Assembly: GCF_004295345.1 (NCBI RefSeq)
Contig: NZ_CP036200.1
Location: 2,108,001-2,172,000, forward strand
DNA: 64,000 nucleotides
From: Shewanella maritima
GTDB lineage: Bacteria; Pseudomonadota; Gammaproteobacteria; Enterobacterales; Shewanellaceae
Reading direction: 5' to 3'
Part shown: piece by piece, positions 6,457-16,286 of the stretch
How positions within the stretch are numbered: the first letter of the stretch is position 1
Layout: each line of letters opens with the position of its first letter
Notes under the pieces: generated by a model
Database searches by the model: none
The model's input: the letters and a program-made list of their open reading frames with translations, nothing else
Told to the model about the DNA's origin: nothing
Made by a program: the position numbers and the translations under genes

Positions 6457-9400
6457 TTACTTAGCTTCAACTACATGAGCTGGTTCTTGGGTCGACATTT
6501 GGACTGGCACAGCAAAACTGTCGCCATAATCCTTGTCGTAAGCCTCAGCATCGACTTTTACCCCTTTTACGCGCTCAACCACCATGTAGTTTACTGGTAC
6601 TAAAATCAGCGTAATAAAGGTCGCAAAAATGATACCAAAGCCCAGTGATATCGCCATTGGGATTAAGAACTGCGCCTGAGTTGATTGCTCAAGTAGCAAA
6701 GGCATTAAACCAATAAAGGTAGTCAAACTGGTCAACATGACTGGTCTAAAGCGCTTAGCGCCCGCGGTTAATACCGCTTCAACCAGCTCCATGCCCTCTT
6801 CACGCTTCTTGTTGATGAAATCAACCAATACTAGTGAGTCATTGACCACCACACCAATCAAGGCCAGCATACCGAGAATACTGAAAATAGTCAGCGGGCT
6901 GCCCATCAACCAGTGACCAACAACCGCGCCGATTAGACCAAATGGAATCACACTCATCACAATCAACGGCTGAATGTAAGACTTAAACGGAATCGCCAGT
7001 AAGCTGTAGATCATGAAGAACACAAACACTAGACCCCACTGCAGTGAGCCAAAGCTGTCTCTTTGCTCCCTCGCCTCACCTTCAAGCTCGTAAGTTACAC
7101 CAGGATATTGAGCAACTAGACCATCTAGGTACTCTTTCAAGCTCGCCTGAAGCACCGTCATATTAGTATTGTCTTTGTCGACATCAGCGGTGACGTTTAA
7201 GACGCGGTAACGATCAATACGCTTAATGGTTGATGGACTTTTTCCTGAGGTCATTTTAGCTACATGCCCTAAAGGTACTTGAGTACCCTGGCCTGTACTA
7301 ATCAGCACTTTTTCTAGATCAGCTAATGACTTACGCTCATCAAGTGGCAAGCGTACCATCACCTCAATATCATCACGGCCACGCTGAATACGCTGTGCCT
7401 GTGAGCCGTAGTAATAACTACGCACCTGGCTGACCACTTCACTGCGGGTTAAACCAAGCGCCTTACCTTGCTCAGTTAACTCAATGTGCAGTTCCTCTTT
7501 ACCGTCGGACAGGCTATCAGCAATTTCAAACACGGTTGGATAAGTCGCTAAATGGGCTTTTACCTCTTCAGCCACCTTATCTAACGTTTCAAGTGAGCTT
7601 GCTGCGAGTTGTACATCAATAGGATCTGAACTTCGACCAATTTCAGCACGGTAAGTTAACGACTCAGCTCCCGGTACATCACCCACCATTCGACGCCACT
7701 CTGCAACAAGTTGTGCAGAGGTGATATCAGATACCCGTGACTCTGGCGGCGTGATTTCAAAACGCACATTACCCGCATTAGAGGTACCACCACGACCGCC
7801 AGTGGTTTCCAGGATATTCATGATGATGCTTTCACCTGTAAGCTCATCGATATACTTGTCTTGTAAGATCTTGGCTTTATCAGCTATAGCAACTAGGTGT
7901 TTATTAGTCACTTCAAATGGTGTACCTGCTGGCATTGTCAGGCTTAAACGCACTGTCTCGCTCGGGATACGTGGGAAGAAAGTAAACTTAGTCCAGCCTG
8001 TTGAGATTAACGCAGCAATAATCAACAGGACGCCAGTAAATAAGCTAAGCGTCGCGGCTTTGTTCTTCAACGCAATACGCAGGAAAGGCTGATAGAACTT
8101 AATAATCGCGCGCTCAAAGCCATCAGCAAAAGCTTGCTGCAGTTGCTCTAGCTTGTTTTGCTTTTTCTTCTCATGGCGAAGTTTGATGTACTTAAGGTGC
8201 GCTGGCAGTACAAACTTAGATTCAATCAACGAAAACAGCAGCACAGGGATAACTACAATAGCAATCTGAGCGAAGATAGCGCCACGTGTACCTTCAATGA
8301 ACAGCATAGGCAGGAATGCCGTCACTGTGGTCAAAATACCAAAGGTAACCGGTGCCGCAACTTCCTTAGTGCCATTGATCGCTGCTGTTTCACCATTAGG
8401 TGCGGTTTTTAAGTGGCTATAGATATTCTCGCCGGTAACAATGGCGTCATCCACCACGATACCCAACACCAGAATAAAGCCAAATAAGCTCATGACGTTT
8501 AACGACACATTAAAAAACGGCATGAAGATAAATGCGCCCATAAATGACACAGGAATGCCGATAAACACCCAAAAAGCGATTGATGGACGTAGGAACAAAG
8601 TCAGCAGTAACAGCACTAAAATACCGCCTTGCATCGCGCTACCCGCTAAGGTGGATATGCGGTTTTTCACAATCAGTGAGTCATCGTCCCAATAACTTAG
8701 CGTATAACCGGCTGGTAAAGAGTCTTGGCGCTGATCAATGTAATCTTTTACTTTGTCAGCCACTTCAATCGCACTTTGCTGACCGATACGGTATACATCA
8801 ATAAATACCGCCTTTTCGCCGTTAAATCGTGTACGAACCGGTGTTTCTTCAAAGCCGTCCTGAACATAGGCAATATCACTTAAACGAATAATGGTCCCGT
8901 CAGCCGCTGTCTTAATGACGATGTCAGAAAACTCATCTTTATAGTAAGCCTGACCTTTTGAACGCAATAGAATATCGCCACCATCGGTGCGCAGGTTACC
9001 GGCCGAAATATCGGCACTAGAAGCACTAATAGCATTAGAAATTTGGTTTAACGTTAAATTGTACTGTTGCAGCTTATCTTGCGGTACTTCAAGCGTGACT
9101 TCGTAATTGCGTACCCCTGCAAGCTCAAGTTGAGTAACCCCCTCTAAACGCAACATCTCATCGCGAACCACCTCGGCAAACTCTAGGGTTTCTTTTTCAC
9201 TGTATTGACTAGTCACAGTAACAGCGAGTACATCTCGCTTGCGCTGAGCTAAGGCAATAACGGGCTTTTCAGCATCTACAGGAAAGGTGTTAATCGCATC
9301 AACGCGACTTTTAATGTCGGCTAGTAATTCACGAGGCTCATAGCCACTATCAATTTCAATGTTGACGTTAGACGATGATTCCGAGGAAGTTGAAGTAATT

Positions 9401-9633
9401 TTCTTGATCCCTTCTAGATCTTGAACCGCCTCTTCAACACGAATAGTCACGCCTTTTTCTACATCCTCAGGCGTTGAACCTTTAAGCGATACTCTAACCG
9501 AGACCACTTCTGATTCGACACTAGGAAACACTTCTAGCGGAATGCGCGTTGATAATGAACCAAGGCCAATCACCAACAAAAACAGCATCAGTAAGTTGGC
9601 CGCGACATGGTTACGGGTAAACCAGGCTATCAT
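6457..9633 (-). CDS. Efflux RND transporter permease subunit
   Basis: A 1058-residue AcrB-like inner-membrane pump with the full RND plan: membrane helix 1 at the N-terminus, a large periplasmic porter domain, helices 2-6, a second porter domain and helices 7-12. The proton-relay motif GIVVDDAIVTGENIYSHL in helix 4 has the Asp pair, and the second half has GVVVNDSLVLVDFINKKREEG. As third gene of an operon with a periplasmic adaptor and an outer-membrane channel it completes a tripartite exporter. Its start overlaps the adaptor stop by 4 bases (ATGA). The substrate is unknown; the sequence resembles the general drug/solvent (HAE) type, not the metal (CusA) type. Confidence 0.93.
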   Translation of the reverse strand: MIAWFTRNHVAANLLMLFLLVIGLGSLSTRIPLEVFPSVESEVVSVRVSLKGSTPEDVEKGVTIRVEEAVQDLEGIKKITSTSSESSSNVNIEIDSGYEPRELLADIKSRVDAINTFPVDAEKPVIALAQRKRDVLAVTVTSQYSEKETLEFAEVVRDEMLRLEGVTQLELAGVRNYEVTLEVPQDKLQQYNLTLNQISNAISASSADISAGNLRTDGGDILLRSKGQAYYKDEFSDIVIKTAADGTIIRLSDIAYVQDGFEETPVRTRFNGEKAVFIDVYRIGQQSAIEVADKVKDYIDQRQDSLPAGYTLSYWDDDSLIVKNRISTLAGSAMQGGILVLLLLTLFLRPSIAFWVFIGIPVSFMGAFIFMPFFNVSLNVMSLFGFILVLGIVVDDAIVTGENIYSHLKTAPNGETAAINGTKEVAAPVTFGILTTVTAFLPMLFIEGTRGAIFAQIAIVVIPVLLFSLIESKFVLPAHLKYIKLRHEKKKQNKLEQLQQAFADGFERAIIKFYQPFLRIALKNKAATLSLFTGVLLIIAALISTGWTKFTFFPRIPSETVRLSLTMPAGTPFEVTNKHLVAIADKAKILQDKYIDELTGESIIMNILETTGGRGGTSNAGNVRFEITPPESRVSDITSAQLVAEWRRMVGDVPGAESLTYRAEIGRSSDPIDVQLAASSLETLDKVAEEVKAHLATYPTVFEIADSLSDGKEELHIELTEQGKALGLTRSEVVSQVRSYYYGSQAQRIQRGRDDIEVMVRLPLDERKSLADLEKVLISTGQGTQVPLGHVAKMTSGKSPSTIKRIDRYRVLNVTADVDKDNTNMTVLQASLKEYLDGLVAQYPGVTYELEGEAREQRDSFGSLQWGLVFVFFMIYSLLAIPFKSYIQPLIVMSVIPFGLIGAVVGHWLMGSPLTIFSILGMLALIGVVVNDSLVLVDFINKKREEGMELVEAVLTAGAKRFRPVMLTSLTTFIGLMPLLLEQSTQAQFLIPMAISLGFGIIFATFITLILVPVNYMVVERVKGVKVDAEAYDKDYGDSFAVPVQMSTQEPAHVVEAK

Positions 9634-10889
9634 AGGGTCGCCTCCTTCTTAGGAGCGTTTTCAGGTTTACTGCGCGGCTTGTCACCATTACCACGAGGGC
9701 CTCGTTCGCCAGCTGGAGCGTCAGCTGTGCGCTGACGTTTAGGTTTCGCTTCACCAGCAATGGCTACTGGCGTACCCGAACTGACTTGACCGAGCGAAGT
9801 TAACACCAATTCATCCTGTGGGCTTAAACCTGACGAGATAACAGCATCAGTGCCATTTTGCCAAAGGATATTCACATCTGTGCGTAGCAATACTCCATCG
9901 CGTACACGATAAACATAGCTGCCCTGATAAATGGCGCTACTTGGGATAACAATCGAGCTTTGGAGCGTTTTACCTTGTATTTTAGCCGTAAGGTATTGGC
10001 CAATTTTTAGTGGCGTCTGCTTACCCTGTTGGTAGCTAAACGGATCATCAATTTGCGCAACAACGTACAATTGCTGCGAACTGTCATCAATCGCGCCTTC
10101 AGTGCGATCTAACTGCCCTTGCCACAGCTGACGACCCACTAAGTCAGACTCAAACTCAACCGGTGCAACGGCTGACTTACCTTGCTCTGGTAGCTCGACC
10201 AGGGCCAAATCTCGGTTATGAATTGGCAAACGGATTTCCACATAATCAGTAGCATAAATCGTCGCTAGCTCAGAGTTGCTAGTCACCACGCGACCGATAT
10301 CAACATTTTTTTGTAAAATACGGCCATCAAATGGCGCTACTACTTGGGTGCGCTCGAGTGCTAACAAGGCTTTGTCTAACTGTGCCTGGCTCGACAGCAT
10401 AGCAGCTTGCGCGGCGGCTAGTTGCGGCTTACGTAACACCAAGTCGTTTGGCTCGCGGCCGTTGCCTAAACGCTTCCAATCGATCAAGGCTTGTTCAACG
10501 CGCGCTTGCTCTTCCAGTAAACTTTGCTGTGCTTGCAGCAATCCAGCCTGAGCAACTTTAACCTCAGCTTGATAATCACGATCGTCAAGCTGCACTAGCA
10601 CTTCACCCTGCTTGAAGAAACCACCTTCACGGAAGTTTTGGCTAATGGTTAAGATCTGCCCTGAAGCCTGTGCCACCAGCGAGCTTTGGGTACGCGGCTT
10701 GACCACGCCAAAGCTACTGACCTCAATTTGATAGGCTTGCGGTTTTATGGTTTGCGTCTCGACGGTCACATTGGCGGCCGACTTTTTAGGGCCGCGTTTT
10801 GAGGTTGGCGGATTGCTGGTAATCCACATGATTGCTGCCACAACGACTGCAACGATGGCTACAGGAATAAGGTATTTTTTATTTAGCAT
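9630..10889 (-). CDS. Efflux RND transporter periplasmic adaptor subunit
   Basis: A membrane fusion protein of about 419 residues. An N-terminal anchor helix (KKYLIPVAIVAVVVAAIMW) precedes a biotinyl-lipoyl half-motif (GQILTISQNFREGGFFKQGEVLVQLDDRDYQ), a coiled-coil hairpin (about 110-180), the second lipoyl half (TQVVAPFDGRILQKNVDIGRVV) and beta-barrel and proximal domains. A Lys/Arg/Pro-rich tail follows. It links the inner-membrane pump to the TolC-like channel. ATG 10889 has GGGGA upstream and follows the channel gene stop by one base; an in-frame ATG at 10907 would overlap that gene. Confidence 0.9.
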   Translation of the reverse strand: MLNKKYLIPVAIVAVVVAAIMWITSNPPTSKRGPKKSAANVTVETQTIKPQAYQIEVSSFGVVKPRTQSSLVAQASGQILTISQNFREGGFFKQGEVLVQLDDRDYQAEVKVAQAGLLQAQQSLLEEQARVEQALIDWKRLGNGREPNDLVLRKPQLAAAQAAMLSSQAQLDKALLALERTQVVAPFDGRILQKNVDIGRVVTSNSELATIYATDYVEIRLPIHNRDLALVELPEQGKSAVAPVEFESDLVGRQLWQGQLDRTEGAIDDSSQQLYVVAQIDDPFSYQQGKQTPLKIGQYLTAKIQGKTLQSSIVIPSSAIYQGSYVYRVRDGVLLRTDVNILWQNGTDAVISSGLSPQDELVLTSLGQVSSGTPVAIAGEAKPKRQRTADAPAGERGPRGNGDKPRSKPENAPKKEATL

Positions 10890-10890
10890 T

Positions 10891-12327
10891 TTATTGTTGT
10901 TCCCCATTCGCTTGAGCCACAGCGACTTGCGCCTGGCTTGCTTGACTATCTTGCATACTAATGCCTTTATCTAGCTCACCACCTAACGCTAGGTGCAGCT
11001 GGATACGGTTAGCAATAATTTGATTTTTAAGATTAATAACTGAAGTTTGCGCGACAAAAGAGCGGTCTTGAGCATCGAGCACTGTGGTGTAACTTTCTAA
11101 GCCGCTTTGGTATTTCTCAAACGATAACGTTTCTGCTTGTAGCGCGTTTTCTTGCGATTTTAGCGTTGACTGATATTGCAGCTGTAAGCTGGCATCTAAG
11201 TCGAGCGCGTTTTCAACCTGCTCAAATGCACTAAACAAAGTATTTAAGTACTGCTGCTCTTGCTGCTTCAAAATCAGCTTTTGTTGCTCGGTTTGTGCCT
11301 TTAACTTGCCCGCGTTGAAGATAGGCGACGTTAACCCAGCAAACACCGACCAGCTGGTGTAGTCACCGTCAATCAAGTTAGCAAACTCACTACCACTGCT
11401 ACCAAAGCTGCCACCAAGACTCAGCGACGGGTAGCGCTGCTTTTGGGTGTAAGCAACGTTGGCATCTTGAGCTAACAATTTATACCAAGCGCTTTGTAGC
11501 GATGGCTTGCGCTTAACCAGCTCGCTCGGCACACCAACTGTAATACCCTCAGGCAATAGTGGTAGCTTAGCGTCCACCATCAACTTAGCCGCGGGGTAAC
11601 CACCCAGCAGGCGCTCAAGGGAGCGAATATCACTATTAAGCTGATTACGCTGAGATATCAGGTTTGACTGCTGGCTATAAAATTCATTTTGTGTGAGATA
11701 CACATCAAGTGCAGTGTTTAAACCCTGCACATAGCCCGACTCAATGATCTCAAAGCTCACTTTAGCGTTGTCAGTTCGCTGCTCGTATAACTTCACCAGA
11801 GCTTGAGAACTCACCACCTTGTAATAAGCGGAAACTATGTCTGCAACTAAGGTATCGCGGGCTTGTTGATAGTCAGACTCAGCAACCAATAGATTAAGTT
11901 TGGCAGCGCGAGCACTGTCAGACAGCTTGCCCCAAATATCTAGCTCATAGCTAAGGTTCAAACTAGCACTATTGCTATTTGACTGACCGTCATTATCGCC
12001 ATTACGTGCGGCATTGACTGAACCTGTGAGCTCAGGCCAAAAATTAGCGTCATTCACGTTGAGTTGCTGTTTTTTTACTTCCACTTCCAGTGCAAGCTGT
12101 TGCAACTGCTGATTACGATTGAGGCCGATACTGGCAAGCTCTAGCAATTGCTCGGTAGCAATGGCATTAACCCAAGGTTGATTCTCTTTTAATGCTTGTG
12201 CATTGGTGTACCAGGTTTGCGGCAACTCAGGGGTAACTTGCGCCTCGTCCAAATAGCTTGTGCTTGAACAAGCTGCCAATACACTCAGCGATAGGGCTAA
12301 CGCCACTTTAGTGACAGGTTTACTCAT
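10891..12327 (-). CDS. TolC/OprM-family efflux outer-membrane lipoprotein
   Basis: A 478-residue outer-membrane factor of the NodT/OprM class. The signal peptide ends in a lipobox (LSVLAAC), so Cys20 is acylated. Two OEP repeats follow, with the family-typical SYELDIWGKLSDSARAAK in the first and WSVFAGLTSPIFNAGKLKAQTEQQK in the second. It is the first gene of the operon, followed directly by adaptor and permease. A CpxR-like box lies about 120 bases upstream. Confidence 0.92.
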   Translation of the reverse strand: MSKPVTKVALALSLSVLAACSSTSYLDEAQVTPELPQTWYTNAQALKENQPWVNAIATEQLLELASIGLNRNQQLQQLALEVEVKKQQLNVNDANFWPELTGSVNAARNGDNDGQSNSNSASLNLSYELDIWGKLSDSARAAKLNLLVAESDYQQARDTLVADIVSAYYKVVSSQALVKLYEQRTDNAKVSFEIIESGYVQGLNTALDVYLTQNEFYSQQSNLISQRNQLNSDIRSLERLLGGYPAAKLMVDAKLPLLPEGITVGVPSELVKRKPSLQSAWYKLLAQDANVAYTQKQRYPSLSLGGSFGSSGSEFANLIDGDYTSWSVFAGLTSPIFNAGKLKAQTEQQKLILKQQEQQYLNTLFSAFEQVENALDLDASLQLQYQSTLKSQENALQAETLSFEKYQSGLESYTTVLDAQDRSFVAQTSVINLKNQIIANRIQLHLALGGELDKGISMQDSQASQAQVAVAQANGEQQ

Positions 12328-12697
12328 CTGTCTCGCTTCCTAGATTTGATTATTTTTATGATTATGATTTTAGTGATTTGCGATACGAAATAAAATGCGA
12401 TTTAGATGACTTTGCACGCTTTTACAAAGCGCCTCACACTTGACGGTAAATTTGTGTAAACCTAGGAGAATTAACGAAAATAACGATTATAAAAACGGCA
12501 GCCATTCAGTGCGATAAACCATTAAAATCAGACACTTGAAAAAGTATTCGATACAATTCATTCACTTTAACTACTGCTATTGCTTAAGTGAAACAAATAC
12601 ACACTTTCTTACAATCTGTGGCGAAGGCTCTGACAAGAGCTAAAAGCACACGTTCCTAAGGCAACCAAACGCCATCAACTAGATATTTCCGAGATAC
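12328..12697. promoter_or_regulatory. Promoter region of the RND operon with a CpxR-like box
   Basis: This 370-base gap separates the kinase gene from the RND operon. GTAAA-TTTGT-GTAAA at 12446-12460 matches the CpxR consensus (two GTAAA half-sites, 5-bp spacer). It lies 119-133 bases before the channel gene start, suggesting envelope-stress control. Around it the DNA is AT-rich with candidate -10 sequences; no terminator for the minus-strand kinase gene is obvious. Confidence 0.45.
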
Positions 12698-13963
12698 TTA
12701 AGCACCAACAAACAGCATGTAACTCGCAGCAATGGAATACACCAGCAAGATGCTAGCGAGTGTGGTAAATGGTTTACGTTTCATCCACTTAACCGCGCGG
12801 TACATAGGGCTTGTTGAATATTCATCAACGGCTTCACCTGCTAGGTATGCACTAAGTACCTGCTCAAACTCACTGGAGGAAGCAAACCTTTGCTCGGGCA
12901 ACTCGCCCACTGCGCGCTTAATAATCGCGCTTAACTCTAGTGGCAGCAGCTTTTGCATCTGTGCTTTTTCAGCCTGCTGCTCAGCGCTTTCCATGGCAAA
13001 GCGTTTCGGCTCACGGTAGATATCAAGCTTGAAGCTTTGAGTGAACAAATAGTGCAATACCACGCCAAGAGAATACACATCAGATGCTACACTCGTAGGC
13101 AGCCCGGCTTGCTGCTCTGGCGCGCTCCAATTACGAGTAAACGCTTTAACACTTGTTAGGCTCGACTTTTGATGGTCAGCTTGCTTTTCAGGCTCTTTAG
13201 GTGTCTCCGCCTTGTATTTGCGTGCTAAGCCAAGGTCAATTAACACCAATAAACCTTGCGGGTTCACAATAATATTCTGCGGCTTAATATCGCCGTGATA
13301 CATGCCCTGACTATGCAGGTAATCCACGGCGTTTAGAAGTTGCTTAAATAGTTCGAGTTTGAGCTTATGCCGCGCTTTGGAGCCCAGCTGAGTATTGATA
13401 CGTATCAGCCAATCGGTGAGCGGCTCACCATCAATAAAGTCCATCACAATACACGCTTGTCCAAGTACCTTGGATGCCCCATAAATACGGCACAAATTGG
13501 GGTGATCAAGCAGCATCATTGCAGAGGCTTCGTTGGCAAAAACCGCTTGCTGCTGGGCAGAGCTAAGTTTATCAGTGCGCAGCACTTTAATGGCCGCGTT
13601 ATGCACTGTGGAACTTTGCTCATCTAAGCTGCTTAAGCGCTGCTCGCCTAGGAATACGAGTCCCATACCGCCGGTCTCTGACACTAGCTCAGTAATGGTA
13701 AAGTCCATCACCTGCTGCCCAATAAATGCCTCGGCTTTAAGTGCTTGAGTTTGCTGACTCTCAGTTAACATCTGCTCAGACAGCATTTTCTCTGCCTCAA
13801 GGGGCGTATCATCAATAAGCAGCATCTTATTTAAAGTTTGCCAATCTTCGCTACTCAACTGTGATTTAAGCTCGGTAAGTTTTAGCGCTAATTGCGCTTG
13901 TGGTAAATCAGCTATCTGAGGATAGATTTCGGCTATATCAAGCGGTTTAGACTGTTGCGACAT
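12698..13963 (-). CDS. Membrane-anchored Hanks-type serine/threonine protein kinase
   Basis: 421 residues. After a ~85-residue helical N-terminus comes a kinase domain: glycine loop ETGGMGLVFLGE, ATP-binding Lys in NAAIKVLR, catalytic loop YHGDIKPQNIIV (HGD in place of HRD, catalytic Asp kept), metal-binding loop IDLGLARK (DLG in place of DFG) and SAPEQ (APE). A single membrane helix (TTLASILLVYSIAASYMLFVG) ends the protein, so the kinase is cytoplasmic and C-terminally anchored with no real periplasmic sensor. The ECF sigma gene lies 151 bases upstream on the same strand. By analogy with ECF43/kinase pairs it probably phosphorylates that sigma factor. Confidence 0.88.
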   Translation of the reverse strand: MSQQSKPLDIAEIYPQIADLPQAQLALKLTELKSQLSSEDWQTLNKMLLIDDTPLEAEKMLSEQMLTESQQTQALKAEAFIGQQVMDFTITELVSETGGMGLVFLGEQRLSSLDEQSSTVHNAAIKVLRTDKLSSAQQQAVFANEASAMMLLDHPNLCRIYGASKVLGQACIVMDFIDGEPLTDWLIRINTQLGSKARHKLKLELFKQLLNAVDYLHSQGMYHGDIKPQNIIVNPQGLLVLIDLGLARKYKAETPKEPEKQADHQKSSLTSVKAFTRNWSAPEQQAGLPTSVASDVYSLGVVLHYLFTQSFKLDIYREPKRFAMESAEQQAEKAQMQKLLPLELSAIIKRAVGELPEQRFASSSEFEQVLSAYLAGEAVDEYSTSPMYRAVKWMKRKPFTTLASILLVYSIAASYMLFVGA

Positions 13964-14114
13964 GGGTTTATTGATGACTTTGTTGTGGTTTTATTTTTGT
14001 GGATCTATTGTGACTTAAATTCAGCAAGAGCGGGCAAAATTAACTCTGCTCTTGCAGGCTTAGGCTTCGTTAACAGGGTTATTTGTAACTGGACCATTTC
14101 TAACTGAACTCTTT

Positions 14115-14699
14115 CTAACTGAGCTTGGCACGCAACCACACAGTGGCAAACTTGAGGTCATTGTCGACAGTACGTGGCGACAACTCTAACATATCAGCAA
14201 CTTGCTGGTGAGATACCATTGCAAAGTGTTTTAGCTCAAACACCTCAGCCTGACGCGGATGAGCCTGCTGCAATAGCTCTAGCGCCGCAGACAAATTGAG
14301 GTTTTCAGTCCAGTTTGGCAGCTCTACTTCAGTTTCATCCAGTTGTTGATGCAAAAACTCATGCTTGGCCTGCTGCTTGTTGACCATGGATTGATGCGGC
14401 TTACCAAACAATAAATGCCACACCGACACACGCACATAGTCAAAAAACTCCTGACGGCTCGCAAAAGGTTGTTCGTCATTACGCCAGCGGTGCAGCTTAA
14501 CTACAGACTCACTAGCAAGCTCGGTAATGGAGGCATCATGCAGTAAGGTTTGATTTGGTTGATGCTGACTCAAGTAGCGCTCAACAATGGCGCGAATATC
14601 CTGATAGGCATAGGTGAGAAACTCAGCGCTCTGGCTTTTATCGCGACTTTGCCAGCCTTGTAACAACTCAGTGGCATTAGCTAGCTCTCTAATAGACAC
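14115..14699 (-). CDS. ECF-type sigma factor, probably kinase-activated (ECF43-like)
   Basis: 194 residues from a GTG with a good AAGGAG site. Region 2 spans about 1-95 and region 4 about 130-190, with the helix-turn-helix HQQVADMLELSPRTVDNDLKFATVWLRAKL. In region 2.2, where most ECF factors have an acidic patch that contacts RNA polymerase, this one reads HDASITELASESVVKLHRW, with Ser/Thr residues (Ser57, Thr59). Lack of the acidic residues plus an adjacent Hanks kinase is the hallmark of the ECF43 group (EcfP/PpkT2 of Vibrio parahaemolyticus), where Thr phosphorylation switches the factor on. No anti-sigma gene is nearby. Confidence 0.82.
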   Translation of the reverse strand: MSIRELANATELLQGWQSRDKSQSAEFLTYAYQDIRAIVERYLSQHQPNQTLLHDASITELASESVVKLHRWRNDEQPFASRQEFFDYVRVSVWHLLFGKPHQSMVNKQQAKHEFLHQQLDETEVELPNWTENLNLSAALELLQQAHPRQAEVFELKHFAMVSHQQVADMLELSPRTVDNDLKFATVWLRAKLS

Positions 14700-14894
14700 T
14701 CTATTGACTCCTTCACCTATGTCAGTTTTTCTAGTTTAAATCGTTACTAAACGGCGGCTCTCAAAGGGTGAGACTTAATATTCCAGCTTAGTGTTATTGA
14801 GATAAACGCGGACAATTAAACAACTGATATTTTTCCATAATTATGCCAACGAGTTAACCCCATCGCTCACACATATCACCACAATTACTTTTTC
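14700..14894. other. Intergenic sequence upstream of the ECF sigma gene
   Basis: This AT-rich stretch should carry the sigma/kinase promoter. I see no distinctive operator. It runs directly into the MITE-like element at 14895. Confidence 0.35.
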
Positions 14895-15091
14895 AACCTG
14901 AGCTCTGGATAAGGAAGTGGCAATCACTCTCTAGGTCTGAGTTATACCTTCCATTATGTTTCTAGCGAGATAGTTTTTGTTTAGTTCAAGGCGAAGCTGC
15001 GCGTCAATAGCTAGCCTATTGCAAGTAGCTTCAACGAAGAAATGGGCAAAAATAGCCGTTAGAAACCGATTTATTATCCAGAGCTCAGGTT
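14895..15091 (+). repeat. MITE-like element, family 1, copy 2 (197 bp)
   Basis: The best preserved copy. It starts AACCTGAGCTCTGGATAA and ends TTATCCAGAGCTCAGGTT, a perfect 18-bp terminal inverted repeat. Inside, GAAGCT...CAATAG / CTATTG...AGCTTC forms a second hairpin. It ends five bases beyond the phosphatase stop codon and separates the phosphatase from the sigma/kinase pair. Confidence 0.9.
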
Positions 15092-15096
15092 TATAA

Positions 15097-15807
15097 CTAA
15101 TGCATACCAGCTGCGGCCAGTTGCAACTCAGGGAAAAAGAAGTCGATACGAACCACAGTTAACTTCTTGTTGTGGGTGAATGTTTCGATCCAGTAACGAT
15201 TACGCATCTGTGTAATCCAGGGAACGGGGTCATGGCCATGGACTACAGCATCAACGCCGCTGACGCTATACCAGGGTTTACGCTCATCAAGCGGCCTGTG
15301 CCAAAGGAGTTGCCAAATATCATGCTCGGACAACTCTCCCGACTGCACATGCTGCCAGTCTAGCGGCGTATTGGCGTGACTAATGCCTATGGTTTTACCA
15401 GCAAACTCTATGGTGCGCGCCAGTGGCATAGTCACATCAATCAGGGTTTTCCAACGCATGAGCAAATCAAGCCTGTCTAGGTATGGTGTTATCCATTCAC
15501 CACCTTGTTTTTGCATCATTTGCCAGTATTTACTTGATTCAAATCCCTTTAAAAACAACTGTTCGTGATTACCCAACACTGCGTAAAACCATTTTTCAGT
15601 TAACAGGTTAAGACAATCAATGCTGGTGTCACCTTTATCAATAATATCGCCAGTGCAAAACAAGCGGTCAGTTTCATAATTAAAGCCAACCCTTTCAAGC
15701 TCAAACTTGAGGGCATCCACTTCGCCGTGGAGATCACCGACAATATAATCCTGCCCTTGAATATTAGCCTGGTGATAAATATGCTGTTTACGCGGGGAAA
15801 ATTTCAT
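15097..15807 (-). CDS. PrpA/PrpB-type serine/threonine protein phosphatase (metallophosphoesterase)
   Basis: 236 residues with all PPP-family metal-site motifs in order: YIVGDLHGE (GDxHG), CTGDIIDKGDTS (GDxxDRG with Lys for Arg), VLGNHEQLF (GNHE) and VVHGHDPV (HGH). This resembles the enterobacterial Prp phosphatases, cytoplasmic Mn2+-dependent enzymes of about 220 residues. It lies on the same strand just upstream of the sigma/kinase pair, so it is the natural candidate to reverse kinase action; a MITE lies between them. ATG 15807 follows AAGGAG; the GTG just before it is an alternative. Confidence 0.88.
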   Translation of the reverse strand: MKFSPRKQHIYHQANIQGQDYIVGDLHGEVDALKFELERVGFNYETDRLFCTGDIIDKGDTSIDCLNLLTEKWFYAVLGNHEQLFLKGFESSKYWQMMQKQGGEWITPYLDRLDLLMRWKTLIDVTMPLARTIEFAGKTIGISHANTPLDWQHVQSGELSEHDIWQLLWHRPLDERKPWYSVSGVDAVVHGHDPVPWITQMRNRYWIETFTHNKKLTVVRIDFFFPELQLAAAGMH

Positions 15808-15965
15808 CACGTAACTCCTTGTTTATGCTTTAATTAAAACACCGATAGCTAGCGCAGCGAGGCTAAAATTAAGCCTCGCCCACTCCTTGCTCGCCCTCGT
15901 CCACTCCCCGAGCTGCGAACCATCTCCGTAGAAAGACTGTTGCAGCTCAAGCTTGAGAGTGTCGT

Positions 15966-16286
15966 TCACATCTGCAGGATGTTTGCCGCCAGTAAGTCAC
16001 GGTCGAGGCTAACGTCGTCTTTCTCTGCTAGTTCAATCATGTAATCGAGCTGACACTCGTTATAAATGTCGTTTTGCTTTTCGCTCATTTGATCCATCAA
16101 ACCTTTTACGCCCGCTTTCTTAAAACAGGTGTTGAGCATCTTCATTTTCATGTCAACGTCAAACGAGTGGTTCCACTCATTAATCCAGGTAAGCTGCTCT
16201 TCTTCGCTTGAGCCACCGCAGCCCACCAGCATCGCGCTGGTCAATGCAACCAATAAACCTGTTTTAATACTTGTTGCTAATTTCAT
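15966..16286 (-). CDS. Hypothetical small lipoprotein
   Basis: 106 residues. A signal peptide (SIKTGLLVALTSAML) ends in the lipobox LVGC, so the mature lipoprotein of about 83 residues starts at Cys23. The mature part is helical and acidic, with two further Cys residues (NTCFKKAG and NECQLDYM) able to form a disulfide. No family is recognised. A GCGAGGCT / AGCCTCGC hairpin downstream (about 15861-15883) may end the transcript. Confidence 0.7.
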   Translation of the reverse strand: MKLATSIKTGLLVALTSAMLVGCGGSSEEEQLTWINEWNHSFDVDMKMKMLNTCFKKAGVKGLMDQMSEKQNDIYNECQLDYMIELAEKDDVSLDRDLLAANILQM

